Shown here: positions 50,001-58,505 of the stretch, one piece after another | How positions within the stretch are numbered: the stretch's first letter is position 1 | Layout of the letters: every line of letters begins with the position of its first letter | Source: Eupeodes corollae | Taxonomy: Eukaryota > Arthropoda > Insecta > Diptera > Syrphidae | Length of the DNA: 64,000 bases | Assembly: GCF_945859685.1 (NCBI RefSeq) | Contig: NC_079149.1 | Location: 84,249,073-84,313,072, forward strand | Direction: 5' to 3' | The notes under the pieces: model-generated | Databases searched by the model: none | The model's input: the letters and a program-made list of their open reading frames with translations, nothing else | Told to the model about the DNA's origin: nothing | Translations under genes and position numbers: made by a program

Positions 50001-51703
50001 ACTGAGATTCAGTTGTTCCGAATAGATACCACTTCCAACTCCGTGATCGGTCTTTGAACCGTCTGTATATAGAAGTGTACCGCATCAATTTCCAGTGGTC
50101 TCTCTTCTTCCCAGGAGGATCTTGAAGGGATGGAAACATGAAAGCTTTTACCGAATACCATTTTTGGGGTGGTATAATCTAAGCGAGCTGGGATAGATGT
50201 GAAACTGTCTAGAAGAGTAGTATGTCCTGTATTGTTACTGTTCCATTGAGAGGTGGCTTTAAGCCTAACACATGAGTTGGCTGCCACCATTTTGGAGAAG
50301 ATGTCAAGAGGTGTTAGGTTAACGCAGCACTGGAAGTGCTTTGAGTGAAGTGGTCCACCATACGACAACTCCATAAATGAATATCGGTCTGATTACCGAA
50401 GTGTATAGCCAGTGGGTTATTTTTGGGGAACTTGGAGGTGCTTCCCCGACACAGATATTGCAACGTCGTAAGCATAGGCAATCACCATGAAACCCTCTGC
50501 TTCCAATGAAGTTAGTAGGTCGTTTACTACCATGTTCCATAGAAGAGGCGAAAGGACCCCACCTTGGGGGATGCCTCGATTGGCCGATCTGGTGGTAGTA
50601 AAATTTCTCATGCTAGAAGTTATTGTCCTGCTTTTGAGCATGAAAGTTATAAGATCTATGAGTGATCTATTTTTGACCTTAACATTAAATTACATGTCCT
50701 CAGTTTTATAAAATTCAGAAAAAGCAATTCCTAATGGTGTAATTTTATAACTTTTGATCGAATTTATTAGTTAGTACTTTGTTATGGTATAATTATGACA
50801 ATTTTATCAATCTTTTAAAAATTGTATAACTTTTATTTTCAGTCCCTTCTGAACGTGAAGTTATTAGCAAAGAAAGGCGCTCTGGAGCATACAGGCTTTC
50901 AGCTTATTACCTGGCCAAAATGTTTGGAGAACTGCCATTAATCATAACTCTGCCCACAGTTTACCTTCTTATCAGCTATCCAATGCTTGGTTGTTCAAGG
51001 TTAGTATTTAAAAAAAACATTTTTCTTTTCTTCACTGAAATTACTTATTTTAATTTTTTTGTTTTTTCATGTTCTTCCTGTACTGTTTCTTCAAACAAAA
51101 ATTTAATAAAAATTTCATAATATCCCGTCTAAAAACAATTTCATTTCAAACCAACTAAACACAACATTAACAATAAACTAGTTTCAAGCTTTTCTTCTTG
51201 ATGTTGGTATTTTTACTACTCAATACAATTGTGGCTCAAAGTGTTGGATTTTTCATAGGTGCTTGTTGCATGGATATGAATGTTAGTATAACTTTGAGCG
51301 CCCTCTATACGCTAGCTACGCAACTTTTTGGCGGTTATTTATCTTCGAGAATACCGCCGGGACTAAGTTGGATACGTTACACATCGATGATACACTATGC
51401 ATATCAGAATATGCAGATTTTGGAATTTGGCGAGGGACCAGCGATAAGGTTTTTAATCACACAAACATGTCATATGAACATCTCTAACAATATTTAATTT
51501 TATATTTTAGATGTGGCAGCCCTAGCAGTTATGAAGTGTGCAAACACAATAGTACTGAATACATTCCATATGAAGATGTTCTAAATGCCCAGAATTCCAA
51601 CTGTCCTCTGTGGTTGAACACTATGGTCTTGATAGTGTTCTTTATTGTGTTCCGTACTTTAGGTTATTTAGTTTTGCGCTATGTACGATGTCCAAAATCG
51701 TGA
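38016..51703 (+). CDS. ABCG-family (White/ABCG1-4-like) ABC half-transporter, 8 predicted coding exons
   Basis: Exons: 38016-38071, 42304-42432, 42517-42928, 43036-43291, 43431-43979, 50843-50999, 51182-51448, 51511-51703; total 2019 bases, 672 residues, one frame throughout. The nucleotide-binding domain comes first, as in all ABCG proteins: Walker A GPSGCGKT (71-78), signature LSGGE (175-179), Walker B LLMLLDE (D199, E200), H-loop VHQPSS (H233). A charged linker with an Ala run follows, then six membrane segments from about residue 418 to 665, with Cys-containing external loop before the last, and a basic end RYVRCPKS. The product would be a membrane half-transporter that dimerises to export lipid-like or small organic substrates. 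Length fits ABCG half-transporters (about 600-700). The first exon is predicted from phase only; the other seven are strong. The substrate and exact orthologue are not determinable here. Confidence 0.93.
38072..38664. other. ABCG intron 1, AT-rich part
   Basis: No supported feature between the predicted first exon and the LINE C fragment. Confidence 0.35.
38665..39215 (-). mobile_element. LINE C fragment, RT palm region
   Basis: Minus strand: an EYVKVFF-type remnant of the V.QG box, then MFALFINDIVDALP (39129 on), IKCLLFADDLVLFADSPESL (catalytic FADD intact), SKSKVMIFRTGRGRHSR and FTYLRMIF. About 40 bases (ATCATAACTTTCGACTTTGATATA) are repeated where the two frames meet. Same family as 44930-47180. 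Confidence 0.78.
39231..40164 (-). mobile_element. AT element copy E (one end missing)
   Basis: Tandem units carry CTGTCAATTCGATTT at about 39374, 39539 and 39712 (165 and 173 bases apart). The far side has GACATCTCTTCTGGTTCTTG and CGTCGCGAACGTATGGACGT as in copy A, but the terminal palindrome is lost where family R sequence begins at 40165. Confidence 0.78.
40165..42034 (-). mobile_element. Family R copy 2, truncated at both ends with internal deletion
   Basis: Minus strand matches the long copy at 53.0-57.8 kb: endonuclease remnants (42034-41640), the MKNADGSWTNSSNESLNLLL region (41497 on), then PDELKITSDIIAPIL joined directly to GIQLKLSDEAKYLGLV, skipping about 780 bp that include the RT catalytic core. 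RNase H piece from 40643 has YCSVFQAELLVIKDVL and LCWVPGPRDIPGKSKADELA. The C-terminal zinc region and 3' tail are missing. It lies in ABCG intron 1, antisense. Confidence 0.9.
42304..42432 (+). CDS. ABCG transporter, exon 2
   Basis: Acceptor TTTTTTAATTTTCAG, donor AG/GTAAGA. Encodes SDHAMVTFPFISEQ, then LQLTFQNINVLHNDKKIL and ADVSGM, the start of the ABC domain leading up to Walker A. Its last bases AG are completed to Ser by exon 3. Confidence 0.92.
42517..42928 (+). CDS. ABCG transporter, exon 3 (Walker A, signature, start of Walker B)
   Basis: Acceptor TTTATAG, donor GAT/GTAAGT. Carries PGEVLAIMGPSGCGKTTLLD, the Q-loop region ICYVQQEEVFFAELTLRETI, RGLSGGEKKRASIACELLTN and the hydrophobic LLMLLD of Walker B. 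All key nucleotide-binding residues are present. Confidence 0.97.
43036..43291 (+). CDS. ABCG transporter, exon 4 (Walker B Glu, D-loop, H-loop)
   Basis: Acceptor TTTTTGTAG, donor T/GTAAGT. Begins EPTSGLDSYSAISLMK, giving the catalytic Glu and D-loop, then TVVITVHQPSSQMFHMFDKL and LLLYNGRTAYFGEV, typical of ABCG proteins. Confidence 0.97.
43431..43979 (+). CDS. ABCG transporter, exon 5 (linker, membrane segments 1 and 2)
   Basis: Acceptor CTCTTCGCAG, donor CAT/GTAAGT. Encodes a variable polar linker with an eight-residue Ala/Ala-rich run (LWAAAAAAADL), the RFHTQFRVLSSRNFKEAKP approach helix, TM1 WLQTIGLGLMAGAIWF and TM2 MFFSQTYWMLFALFGALNS. Followed by the 6.9-kb intron full of LINE sequence. 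Confidence 0.96.
44390..44850 (+). mobile_element. LINE D fragment in ABCG intron 5
   Basis: Translation gives KIGDIYSKELQCTSGVPQDS, HLGPHPFIMFVMVLSRSLST and YYMYDDLKIFFKV, an RT core with a decayed catalytic box (YDD), then NSLKLNIKKFNAISFPSKSY. A Jockey-superfamily style non-LTR element, distinct from LINE C. Confidence 0.65.
44930..47180 (+). mobile_element. LINE C, longest copy, in ABCG intron 5
   Basis: Plus strand in order: end of the endonuclease (FEVLTATFS), a linker, ISLIELESVLKTMKNNKAPG and ADGIPTEF (RT start), FKRGKRCLAENYRGISILNS, CFIDLKAAFNTVNRQALI (motif A), AAGVPQGCILSPIMFALYID, LIKVLLYADDLVLLEDNPFS (catalytic YADD intact), KTKLMIFESRRHARR, FKYLGVLL, and a C-terminal ICTLCNIRDVKDINHFIAVC zinc-like end at about 46950-47015. 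Stops and frameshifts break it in several places (45478, 45600, 46060, 46460). It lies in sense orientation in the intron. Confidence 0.85.
46131..46460 (+). pseudogene. Reverse transcriptase palm fragment of LINE C
   Basis: 109-codon open stretch with MFALYIDMVCEILPGG, LLYADDLVLLEDNPFSLQL and NYRKTKLMIFESRR. Contains the two catalytic Asp residues but lacks the flanking domains in frame. Confidence 0.85.
47181..49130. other. ABCG intron 5, central part without recognised element
   Basis: The segment at 47690-47850 gives a frame ending FVPFTSMTARALLLQRTHIS and may be the C-terminus of another LINE. Minus-strand frames at 48060-47860 and 48646-48461 are unrecognised. Confidence 0.3.
49131..50700 (-). 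mobile_element. Family R, divergent subfamily, antisense in ABCG intron 5
   Basis: Minus strand, 5' to 3': RT piece NRGIPQGGVLSPLLWNMVVN with the catalytic box decayed to AYAYD (50641-50417), then LTPLDIFSKMVAANSCVRLK, RLDYTTPKMVFGKSFHVSIP (50310-50090), an RNase H region (ILIFSDSQAALKSLAS-like, about 49890), and the C-terminal zinc end near 49400. The 3' side meets ACCTTAGGTTTGGTTGGAGT at 49131. 5'-truncated. Confidence 0.82.
50843..50999 (+). CDS. ABCG transporter, exon 6
   Basis: Acceptor TTTATTTTCAG, donor AG/GTTAGT. Encodes FPSEREVISKERRSGAYRLS and AYYLAKMFGELPLIITLPTV, the conserved ERxxxxRERxSGxYxxxxY region of ABCG proteins and TM3. Confidence 0.96.
51182..51448 (+). CDS. ABCG transporter, exon 7
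   Basis: Acceptor AAACTAG just before 51182 keeps frame; the first base completes Ser, then FKLFFLMLVFLLLNTIVAQS, VGFFIGACCMDMNVSITLSA, LFGGYLSSRIPPGLSWIRYT and MIHYAYQNMQILEF. Donor AG/GTTTTT is weak but is the only one in phase with the last exon. Confidence 0.94.
51511..51703 (+). CDS. ABCG transporter, exon 8 and stop
   Basis: Acceptor TATATTTTAG. Encodes CGSPSSYEVCKHNSTEYIPY (external loop with Cys and a likely N-glycosylation site), LWLNTMVLIVFFIVFRTLGY (TM6) and RYVRCPKS, ending at TGA 51701-51703. Confidence 0.96.
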
Positions 51704-52345
51704 TAATATTGTTATAATATTATAAAATGTGTTCTTAAAATATTTAATCAGAATTAAATTTAGGTACCGAACCCAGGCTTATGCCTCAAACTCGTATATT
51801 TACGAGTAGACAAACAAGTATATAAAGTATAGTTTACTGCCATTTGTTGTAATTATTATTGTATTCTTTTATTTAGTATAATTTTACATATTTTATCAAT
51901 TAGAATTTCCTATTAATTGGTGTAAGTTGAAAACATTAAGCAGGCATACATTTGTGTGCCAGTATAAAATTCTTATTCTAATTAAATTTTCTTTGATTAG
52001 TTAAAAGAAAACATTATTACAATTCATATACACTTTTTCAGATTGTTTTAAAAAAGTAAAATTTTCAAGGCACACATCAAAAGCAACAAAAAAGGCAATT
52101 CAAAAAAAACAAAAACATAAACAGCGGACAATTCTAAAACAAGTAATTTAATTTAATTGTTTAGAAGTTTAAGTAATGTGTAGTAAAATACAAAACAAAC
52201 AAAAATATAATCGTATCAATTTTTAAAGTTCTGTGATGTAGTTATCTAGTTATATTTAAAATATATTATTTTTAAAGAATATAGTACGTATGGAATTATG
52301 AAAAAATATCTTTTGTTATAACGTTAATTTACAAAAATAAAACCT
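51704..52345 (+). other. ABCG 3' untranslated region (predicted)
   Basis: AT-rich sequence after the stop. A consensus AATAAA at 52336-52341 is a plausible polyadenylation signal, making a 3' UTR of about 650 bases. Earlier AT-rich sites exist, so the end is uncertain. Confidence 0.5.
52336..52341 (+). promoter_or_regulatory. Candidate polyadenylation signal of ABCG gene
   Basis: AATAAA hexamer within TTTACAAAAATAAAACC, about 633 bases past the stop codon. Confidence 0.45.
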
Positions 52346-52636
52346 ATTTTATTTAAAATTGAGTGTATTTTGGTATTTTAAGGTTTATTTGAATTTAAAA
52401 TATTTGTACTAAGATTTTTGGCAAGAGTTTGATTGCGTATTTGTTAACTACCCAAGATTCAATTGAATCAATTCAGTTCAATATAAGAGAATAGTATAAA
52501 CATTTTATTGTTCGATAAAAAACAACAGCACAGCAGTAGAATTATTTCAGAAGTAATTCATAAATAATAAAAATATTGACAAACAAATATATGAGATATT
52601 CGATATTTTTGATGGTATATACCTAAACAAATTAAT

Positions 52637-53030
52637 TTATAGCAAGTGTAATAATTCAACACTTCTCTCAGCTTGATTATAAATTCTTAACTGTTTTCGT
52701 AATTCAGTAAATTTAACTTTAGGTAAAGCCTTTGTCATCATATCTGCTATCTGATTCTTCGAAGGTATGAACGATATTTTAATTTTCCCAAATTGAATAG
52801 CATCTCTTATAAAATTATATTTTATGTCAATATGCTTCATTCGTTTGTGCTCTCTTGGTTTTTCTGCTATTTTGATGCAGGCTTGATTATCTTCGAATAT
52901 GTGAACGGTGTCTACTTTTATACCAAGATCAGAAAGTAGTTTTAGATTCAGCTTCCGTTGAAGACAAGCTAACTGATTGTTGTTTTCTGGAACACCAAGA
53001 AACTGTACAATTAAAAACTTTAAGCACATA
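52637..53030 (-). pseudogene. Copia-type pol, RNase H C-terminal segment (right of the R insertion)
   Basis: Minus strand: in one frame NCTVSWCSRKQQSVSLSSTE (53010-52950), in the next LLSDLGIKVDTVHIFEDNQA, CIKIAEKPREHKRMKHIDIK and PSKNQIADMMTKALPKVKF, the classic Ty1/copia RNase H with its ED.Q and H.KHIDI.. motifs. It continues the reading of the copia piece at 57800-58490 once the R element is removed. No LTR was found nearby. Confidence 0.93.
53025..53030. repeat. R insertion target-site duplication, left copy
   Basis: CACATA, repeated at 57794-57799; both belong to the copia GYV codons. Confidence 0.8.
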
Positions 53031-53139
53031 GGTTAGGTTAGGTTAGGTTATAGTGGCTGTCCAAGATGGAACGGACACACTTAGGCCAGTTTAATGGCCC
53101 ATTCTGATACCACATGAATCTTGAGGCTTCCTCTTAAGC

Positions 53140-56100
53140 TCAATGGAACCAGTTAGAGTCTCTTACGAAACGTGAGAGGCTGATTATCCCGATATGATTT
53201 AGATCGTTTAGATCGTTAAAGAAGAATTCTCCTAGGTAATTCTTGCGTTTTCGAGCTAGAGCAGGGCATGTGCAGAGAAGATGAAGAACCGTTTCTTCCT
53301 CTTCCTCGTCCATACAGCTTCTGCAAAAGTCATTTAAGAATAAGCCTAGTCTCATGGCGTGCTTTCCTATTAGACAGTGTCCGGTTATGACACCTATTAT
53401 CGAGCTTATATGCGATCTGCTTAGAGAGAGCAAGCACCTTGAACGTTTTAAATCCAGTGTTGGCCAGATGTTTTTTGTGGCTTGACACGTGGTGATGTTG
53501 GTCCACCTGGTGCCTGCCCTCCTCACAGCGTCTTGCATTAGTAGCAGTTTACAAGTAGCGATTGGTATGCCAGTACTTGCCAAACGTGGTAGGATGGGTT
53601 GTACTGTACCGTTCCTGGCGAGTTCATCTGCCTTACAGTTACCTGGAATGTCTCTATGGCCCGGCACCCAGCAAAGGTGAATATTAAACTGTTGCGCCAT
53701 CTCCATTAGAGATGATCGACAATTATGGACTGTTATAGAGTTTGTAGAGACTGAGTCCAGAGATTTGATAGCGGCCTGGCTGTCGGAGAAAATACGGATA
53801 TCAGATGTTGATATCACGTTTTCTTTGAGCCAAGACAAGACTTCCTTAATCGCCAAAAGTTCCGCCTGGAACACGCTACAATGATTGGGAAGGCGGAATG
53901 AGAGACTTAATTTCAGTCGTTCAGAGTACACACCACCACCAACCCCTTCTTTGGTCTTTGAGCCATCTGTGTAAAAGTGGATTGACTCATCCTCTTAGAA
54001 TGTCCTATCCTCCCAAAAAGATCTGGTAGGTATAGAAATCTGGAAATTCCTATCGAATTGTAGTTGGGGGATGGTGTAGTCTGTGTGCTTTGGAATTGAT
54101 TCTAAGTACCTTAGAATTACGGAGTGGCCAATGTTGTTGTTAGTCCACTGCGACGAAGCATTGAGGCGGATAGCAGAGCTTGCAGCTATTTGTTTACTAA
54201 ATATGTCAAGAGGTGTAAGGTAGAGCAAGGTGTCCAGTGCCGCAGATGGGGTTGTGGCAAGCTGAACGTTGGACTTTATTTAACTTAGCCCTGTTTATAC
54301 TTTTCCACCATACTGCCACACCGTTCATTAAAGTCGGTCTGATTACCGATGTGTATAGCCAATGCGTGATTCTGGGTTGTAAACCCCATTTATTACCAAT
54401 AGCTTTTTTGCAAGAAAAGAGAGCTACAGCAGCTTTTTTGACTCTTTCCTGTACGTTGCGTTTCCAATTTAGTTTTTTGTCTAAGACAAGACCTAGGTAT
54501 TTGGCCTCGTCTGAGAATTTTAATTGGATTCCTTTAATGTAAGGAGGGTTGACAAATGGAATTTTGTATCTCCTCGAAAATAAGACCAGCACCAGATCGG
54601 TTTTGTGTGGGTTAACACCCAGTCCACACCGATCAGCCCAGAGTATTAGTCTGTCCAAGGCATTTTGTAAGGGTTCTTTTAGGATATTAAGATGCTTTCC
54701 TGAAACTGCTATAGCAACGTCGTCCGCATAGGCTATCACTCTGAAACCCTCCGCATCCAGACTAGTTAGGATTTAATTCACCACTAGGTTCCAGAGGAGA
54801 GGGGATAGAACACCACTTTGCGGTGTCCCTCTACTAACGAATCGTCTGCTAGAAGAGTTGCCCAGTTTTGAATTAATTATTCTGCTAGTAAGCATTAAAT
54901 GAATTAACTCCCGAAGCGAACTCTCTACATTTAGAGATGTCAGTGCAGAAGTGATTGCAGATGTGTCCACGTTGTTAAAGGCACCTTCGATGTCAAGGAA
55001 AGCAACCATAGTGAACTCTTTATGATGGAGGGAATATTCGATGGTGCGTACTAAAGTGTGTAACGCTGTTTCCACCGATTTACCCTTACAGTAGGCATGT
55101 TGAGACGAAGACAGAAGTCTTGTATCGATACTTGCCCTTAAATGGATATCAATCAATCTTTCCAGGGTCTTAAGAAGGAATGATGATAGACTTATAGGTC
55201 GTTAATCTTTAGGATTAACTTGGTAGCATTTACCTGCTTTAGGTATAAAGACAACTTTAACTTCTCTCCATGCCGAGGGAACATGGACCAGGTAAAGACA
55301 GCTGGTAAAAATTGCCTCAAGGATTGGTGCAATTATATCAGAGGCTTTTTGTAATTCTGCTGGTATTATTCCATCTGGTCCTGCAGCTTTAAATGGTTTG
55401 AAGCTGTTGAGAGCCCATTGTAACTTATCCTTTGTGATCAGACCTTGTGGATATGTTATATTTGAACTTGAACGTGCAAAGCTGTTGCAAGTTTCGGTAA
55501 GAGAACTACCAGGAAAGTGAGTGTCCAATAGTAGGTTCAGTGATTCATTACTTGAATTAGTCCAGGAGCCGTCTGCATTTTTCAAGCAGCTTGGCATAGC
55601 TGGATTAGTTGAAAGAATTTTCCGTAACCTAGAGGCTTCAGAAGTTTCTTCTATCATGCCACAGAAGGATCGCCAAGAAGATGGCTTGGATTTCCTTAGT
55701 GCCTTCTTGTAGATTCTTAGGGATTCTTTGTAGGAGTCCCAATGAAAGGCTAGTCTTGCAGCTTTGGCCCGGTTGAAAAGTTTCCTGCATTCCTTCCTGA
55801 GCGAGTCAAGCTCTGAGGCCCACCATTGTGGTTTCCTCTTATGTGTATAAGTGGACAAGAAATTTCTAGCGATCTGTTCATAGCTGAGGTAAGGTCATTG
55901 ACTTTGTTGTCAAGTTCGTTAGCGTTAGAGGAAGGACTAGATAGTCCAGGTTCTAGTAAACTCTGTAATAAGTTCCTGTATAAAGCCCAGTCAGTTTTCC
56001 GATAGTTTCGAAAAGTCAATGGACTCTGGTTATCATCCACATTTATATTGAACTGGATATATCTATGATCAGAGAACGAGTGTTCTTTGGATACTTTCCA

Positions 56101-56724
56101 GTCCAAGATCATATGGTGTATACTATCTGAGAAAAGAGTTATGTCTAAGACTTCTTGTCTAGTTTTAGTTATGAAGGTTGGTTCATTACCAACATTACTT
56201 ACTAAGAGGTTAGTACCAAGAATATAATCAAAAAGAGACTCACCTCTGTCGTTGATATTCGTACTGCCCCATACAGTATGATGAGCGTTAGCATCGCTCC
56301 CAATAATTAGGCGGATCCTTTGCCTTTCCGCTTCAGCGACGACTTTCTCCAGGGTTTTTCCAGGGAGAGGGCCAAGGTGGTCATGCCCAAGATACGCCGA
56401 TACCAGCCAGAAACTTCCTTTGGTTGTTTCTAGCCTAGCTACGGTGGTATCTTTGTCACTGAAACGATGGAGTAAAAATACATTAATGCTACGTTTCACT
56501 AGTATGCAAGATCTAGGTTCACCTTTATCTGTCACACAAAGTGTGTAGTATCCAGGAGTCCTGAGTCCTCGAACAACGGATCCTGCAACCCATGGATCTT
56601 GGATCAGGACAATATCTTCCCCGTTAGTCGCCAGACGGAGAAGAAGTGAGGCCGAGGACTTTATGGAGTGTTGGAGATTAATCTGTACTAACTGCAGCAT
56701 TTTGGCTACAATTAGGCAGATCAA
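53140..56724 (-). pseudogene. Family R ORF2 (endonuclease, reverse transcriptase, RNase H)
   Basis: Overlaps the end of ORF1 by a few tens of bases, as is common in LINEs. Endonuclease: LQLVQINLQHSIKSS, IQDPWV, IIGSDANAHHTVWGS, VLDITLFS and FSDHRYIQFNI (56703-56040). A frameshift at about 55850 leads to KRKPQWWASELDSLRKECRK and the RT: AAGPDGIIPAELQ, VVFIPKAGK, frameshift at about 55200, AFLDIEGAFNNVD (motif A, about 54995), SRGTPQSGVLSPLLWN, a stop at 54773, and AYADDVAIAVSG (YADD at 54730-54719). RNase H: VFQAELLAIKEVLSW, IFSDSQAAIKSLDS, CWVPGHRDIPGNCKADELAR (53880-53580). The C-terminus has CRSCMDEEEEETVLHLLCTC, a zinc-like motif, ending at 53140. Confidence 0.93.
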
Positions 56725-57793
56725 CCTCCACCACGGTTTTGTTTTGATCCTCTGTGTCTGAGGATGAACCCAAGAGTTCGTCCTCGCTCAGAAGGATCAT
56801 GTTAAGGTCGTCCTCAGTCGCCATTAAGGATGGACTGTCTACGACTTTTGTAGAGGGTGCATTCGCGATTGGAGAGGACAAGAGTGCATCGTCACCCTCT
56901 GTTAGGAGAGAAGACGACGTCCCAGGTTCACCAACCGCTAGTTCACCTTCGGTAGTTTTTGGAGGCCCGCTTTCCGCGTTAACCTCATCTTTTTTATATA
57001 TATTTGAATTTTAATGGTTTCGAAACCATAGTTTATAGAGCCCTCGTTTAGGGCTAGAGGAGCCAAGGATTCTTTATTGAGTACCACAATGGCGCTCCTA
57101 TAAAGACCCTTCACCTCCTCTAGCTTGGCTATTTTCCAGTTATGCGTCGGAAGGGACGGGTTACACACTTTGACCATCTCGAGAATGTCCTCGATACCAG
57201 CAGGTTCAATCGGTATCCAGATACGGGCTCTAGGTCTGCTGGGAATGTCTTCCACAGCGACAACCTCGAGCTTCGCACCTGGCCAAACTTCACCTAACCG
57301 GCTGACAGCAAGCTTGTAAAGGTCACAAGATCTCTGGTCGCCACAAACCATGAGTTTGACATGGCCTTGATGCCAACCCCCATCGCTTATGGAAGGAAGT
57401 GGTCCTGGAAGCTCTCTCAAAATGCTCAAAAAGCCACCCGAGAGCTTAACCTTGACCAACTGCCAACGATCAGCCGATATTGTGCCATCATCATCGCTCC
57501 TGTCAATGACCGCAACCACTACCTTGCCCTTGGCGACGTCACTGAAACTAGATTGTTTCCTGATGGGATTGAGGGCGGTGCTCGTGTTATGCACCCGAGG
57601 CCGTTTTGGTGTCGGTGCGGCCCCCTCAAGAGATCTTTCTCTTTTGGACGTAGAGTCCTTATTGGATCTAGTTGTAGCAATTATGCTTTTGGCCCATTCG
57701 ACGCTAGCGGTTTGCTGCGGTGTCTTTTCAGCCCCCGATGATGCACCAGAGGCCTTCAAGATTCTCGCCGCATGCCGCCTTTGTCTATAAAGA
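56678..57793 (-). pseudogene. Family R ORF1 (gag-like, DUF4780-type)
   Basis: Open from the truncated 5' end of the element (KASGASSGAEKTPQQT) through a basic stretch (SKRERSLEGAAPTPKRPRV) to a globular domain: RWQLVKVKLSGGFLSILREL, GWHQGHVKLMVCGDQRSCDL, GEVWPGAKLEVVAVEDIPSR, RARIWIPIEPAGIEDILEMV. From memory this resembles the Pfam domain DUF4780 found in insect LINE ORF1. A frameshift in the TA/A run at about 56995-57005 moves the acidic tail (LLSEDELLGSSSDTEDQN) into another frame, ending at 56678. The ATG at 57876 lies in copia, so it is not the native start; the true start is lost. Confidence 0.82.
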
Positions 57794-57799
57794 CACATA
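57794..57799. repeat. R insertion target-site duplication, right copy
   Basis: Second CACATA, followed by copia coding sequence. Confidence 0.8.
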
Positions 57800-58490
57800 G
57801 CCTGAGATAGATTTTCGGTCATTTGTGTCATTTCCCAAATCCGCATCTGCGTAACCTTGCAAAGGCAATCCGTCATCTGTCTTCGAATACACTAGCTCAA
57901 AGTCTACGGTTTCTTGATATACTTTAAAACGCATTTCAAATGTTTTCAATGAGTTTCTGTGTAACAGCTTTGATAGCGACTGAAGTAATTCACCGACGCA
58001 CTCAAGTCTGGACGAAGAGACACCATCACATACATCAGGGAGCCAATGCAAATTCTCTGTAAGGGTATTTAGTGTCTATTTTGTCACCTTTGGGCATTTG
58101 CAAATTGTATTCCATTTGAGTAAACACTTTTTTGACATCTTGCATTTCAGATCTTGTCAACAAGTTCTTCAAATACTCCTTTTGACTCAACGTCATTCCG
58201 CTTGCACTTCGTTTGATGTGTATGCCAGGGAAATGTTGAACTTCATTCATGTCTTTCATTTGAAATTCCTTGGATAGAACTTCCTTTACGTTGTCTATTT
58301 CTTGCAAGTCTTTTCCAACAATCAATAGGTCACCGACATAAATCAATATGAACTGCTGATGTTCTTTCTTTATTCTTGTATAAAGACAATAGTCTGAATT
58401 TGTTCTTCTGAAACCAATTGAAATGACAAGTTTATGAAAACACTCGTTCCACATTCTTGAATCGACTAAACTATCGACCGATAAAAAGTC
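57800..58490 (-). pseudogene. Copia-type pol, reverse transcriptase and connection (left of the R insertion)
   Basis: Minus strand: SRMWNECFHKLVISIGFRRT, DYCLYTRIKKEHQQFILIYV with the catalytic box changed from YVDD to YVGD, KEFQMKDMNEVQHFPGIHIK and LSQKEYLKNLLTRSEMQDVK, a frameshift at about 58040, then TVDFELVYSKTDDGLPLQGY and ADADLGNDTNDRKSISGYV. The order is typical Ty1/copia RT followed by the start of RNase H. The upstream integrase and gag are absent; beyond 58490 the sequence is an old family R copy. Confidence 0.92.
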
Positions 58491-58505
58491 TGCAATCTGC
58501 GGGGG

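Larger units (their letters stand above)
53031..57793 (-). mobile_element. Family R copy 1, 4763 bp, I/LOA/R1-like LINE inserted in copia
   Basis: Longest R copy, nearly complete. Minus strand: ORF1 (5'-truncated), ORF2 with endonuclease, RT, RNase H and zinc-like C-terminus, short 3' untranslated region and a tail reading (TAACC)4 on the coding strand (GGTTAGGTTAGGTTAGGTTA on +). CACATA flanks it at 53025-53030 and 57794-57799, a 6-bp target-site duplication inside copia codons. An RNase H domain is characteristic of the I group of LINEs; the exact clade is inferred. A few frameshifts and one stop near the catalytic box make it inactive. Confidence 0.93.

Noticed and set aside
51189..51448. 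Alternative acceptor CAAG/CTTTTC at 51188 for ABCG exon 7
   Set aside because: It would put a stop in frame after a few codons; the CTAG/T acceptor at 51181 keeps the frame and gives the expected SSFK sequence.
53031..53052. TTAGG repeats as true telomere sequence
   Set aside because: Only about four units, placed exactly at the 3' end of a LINE; better explained as the element's tail.
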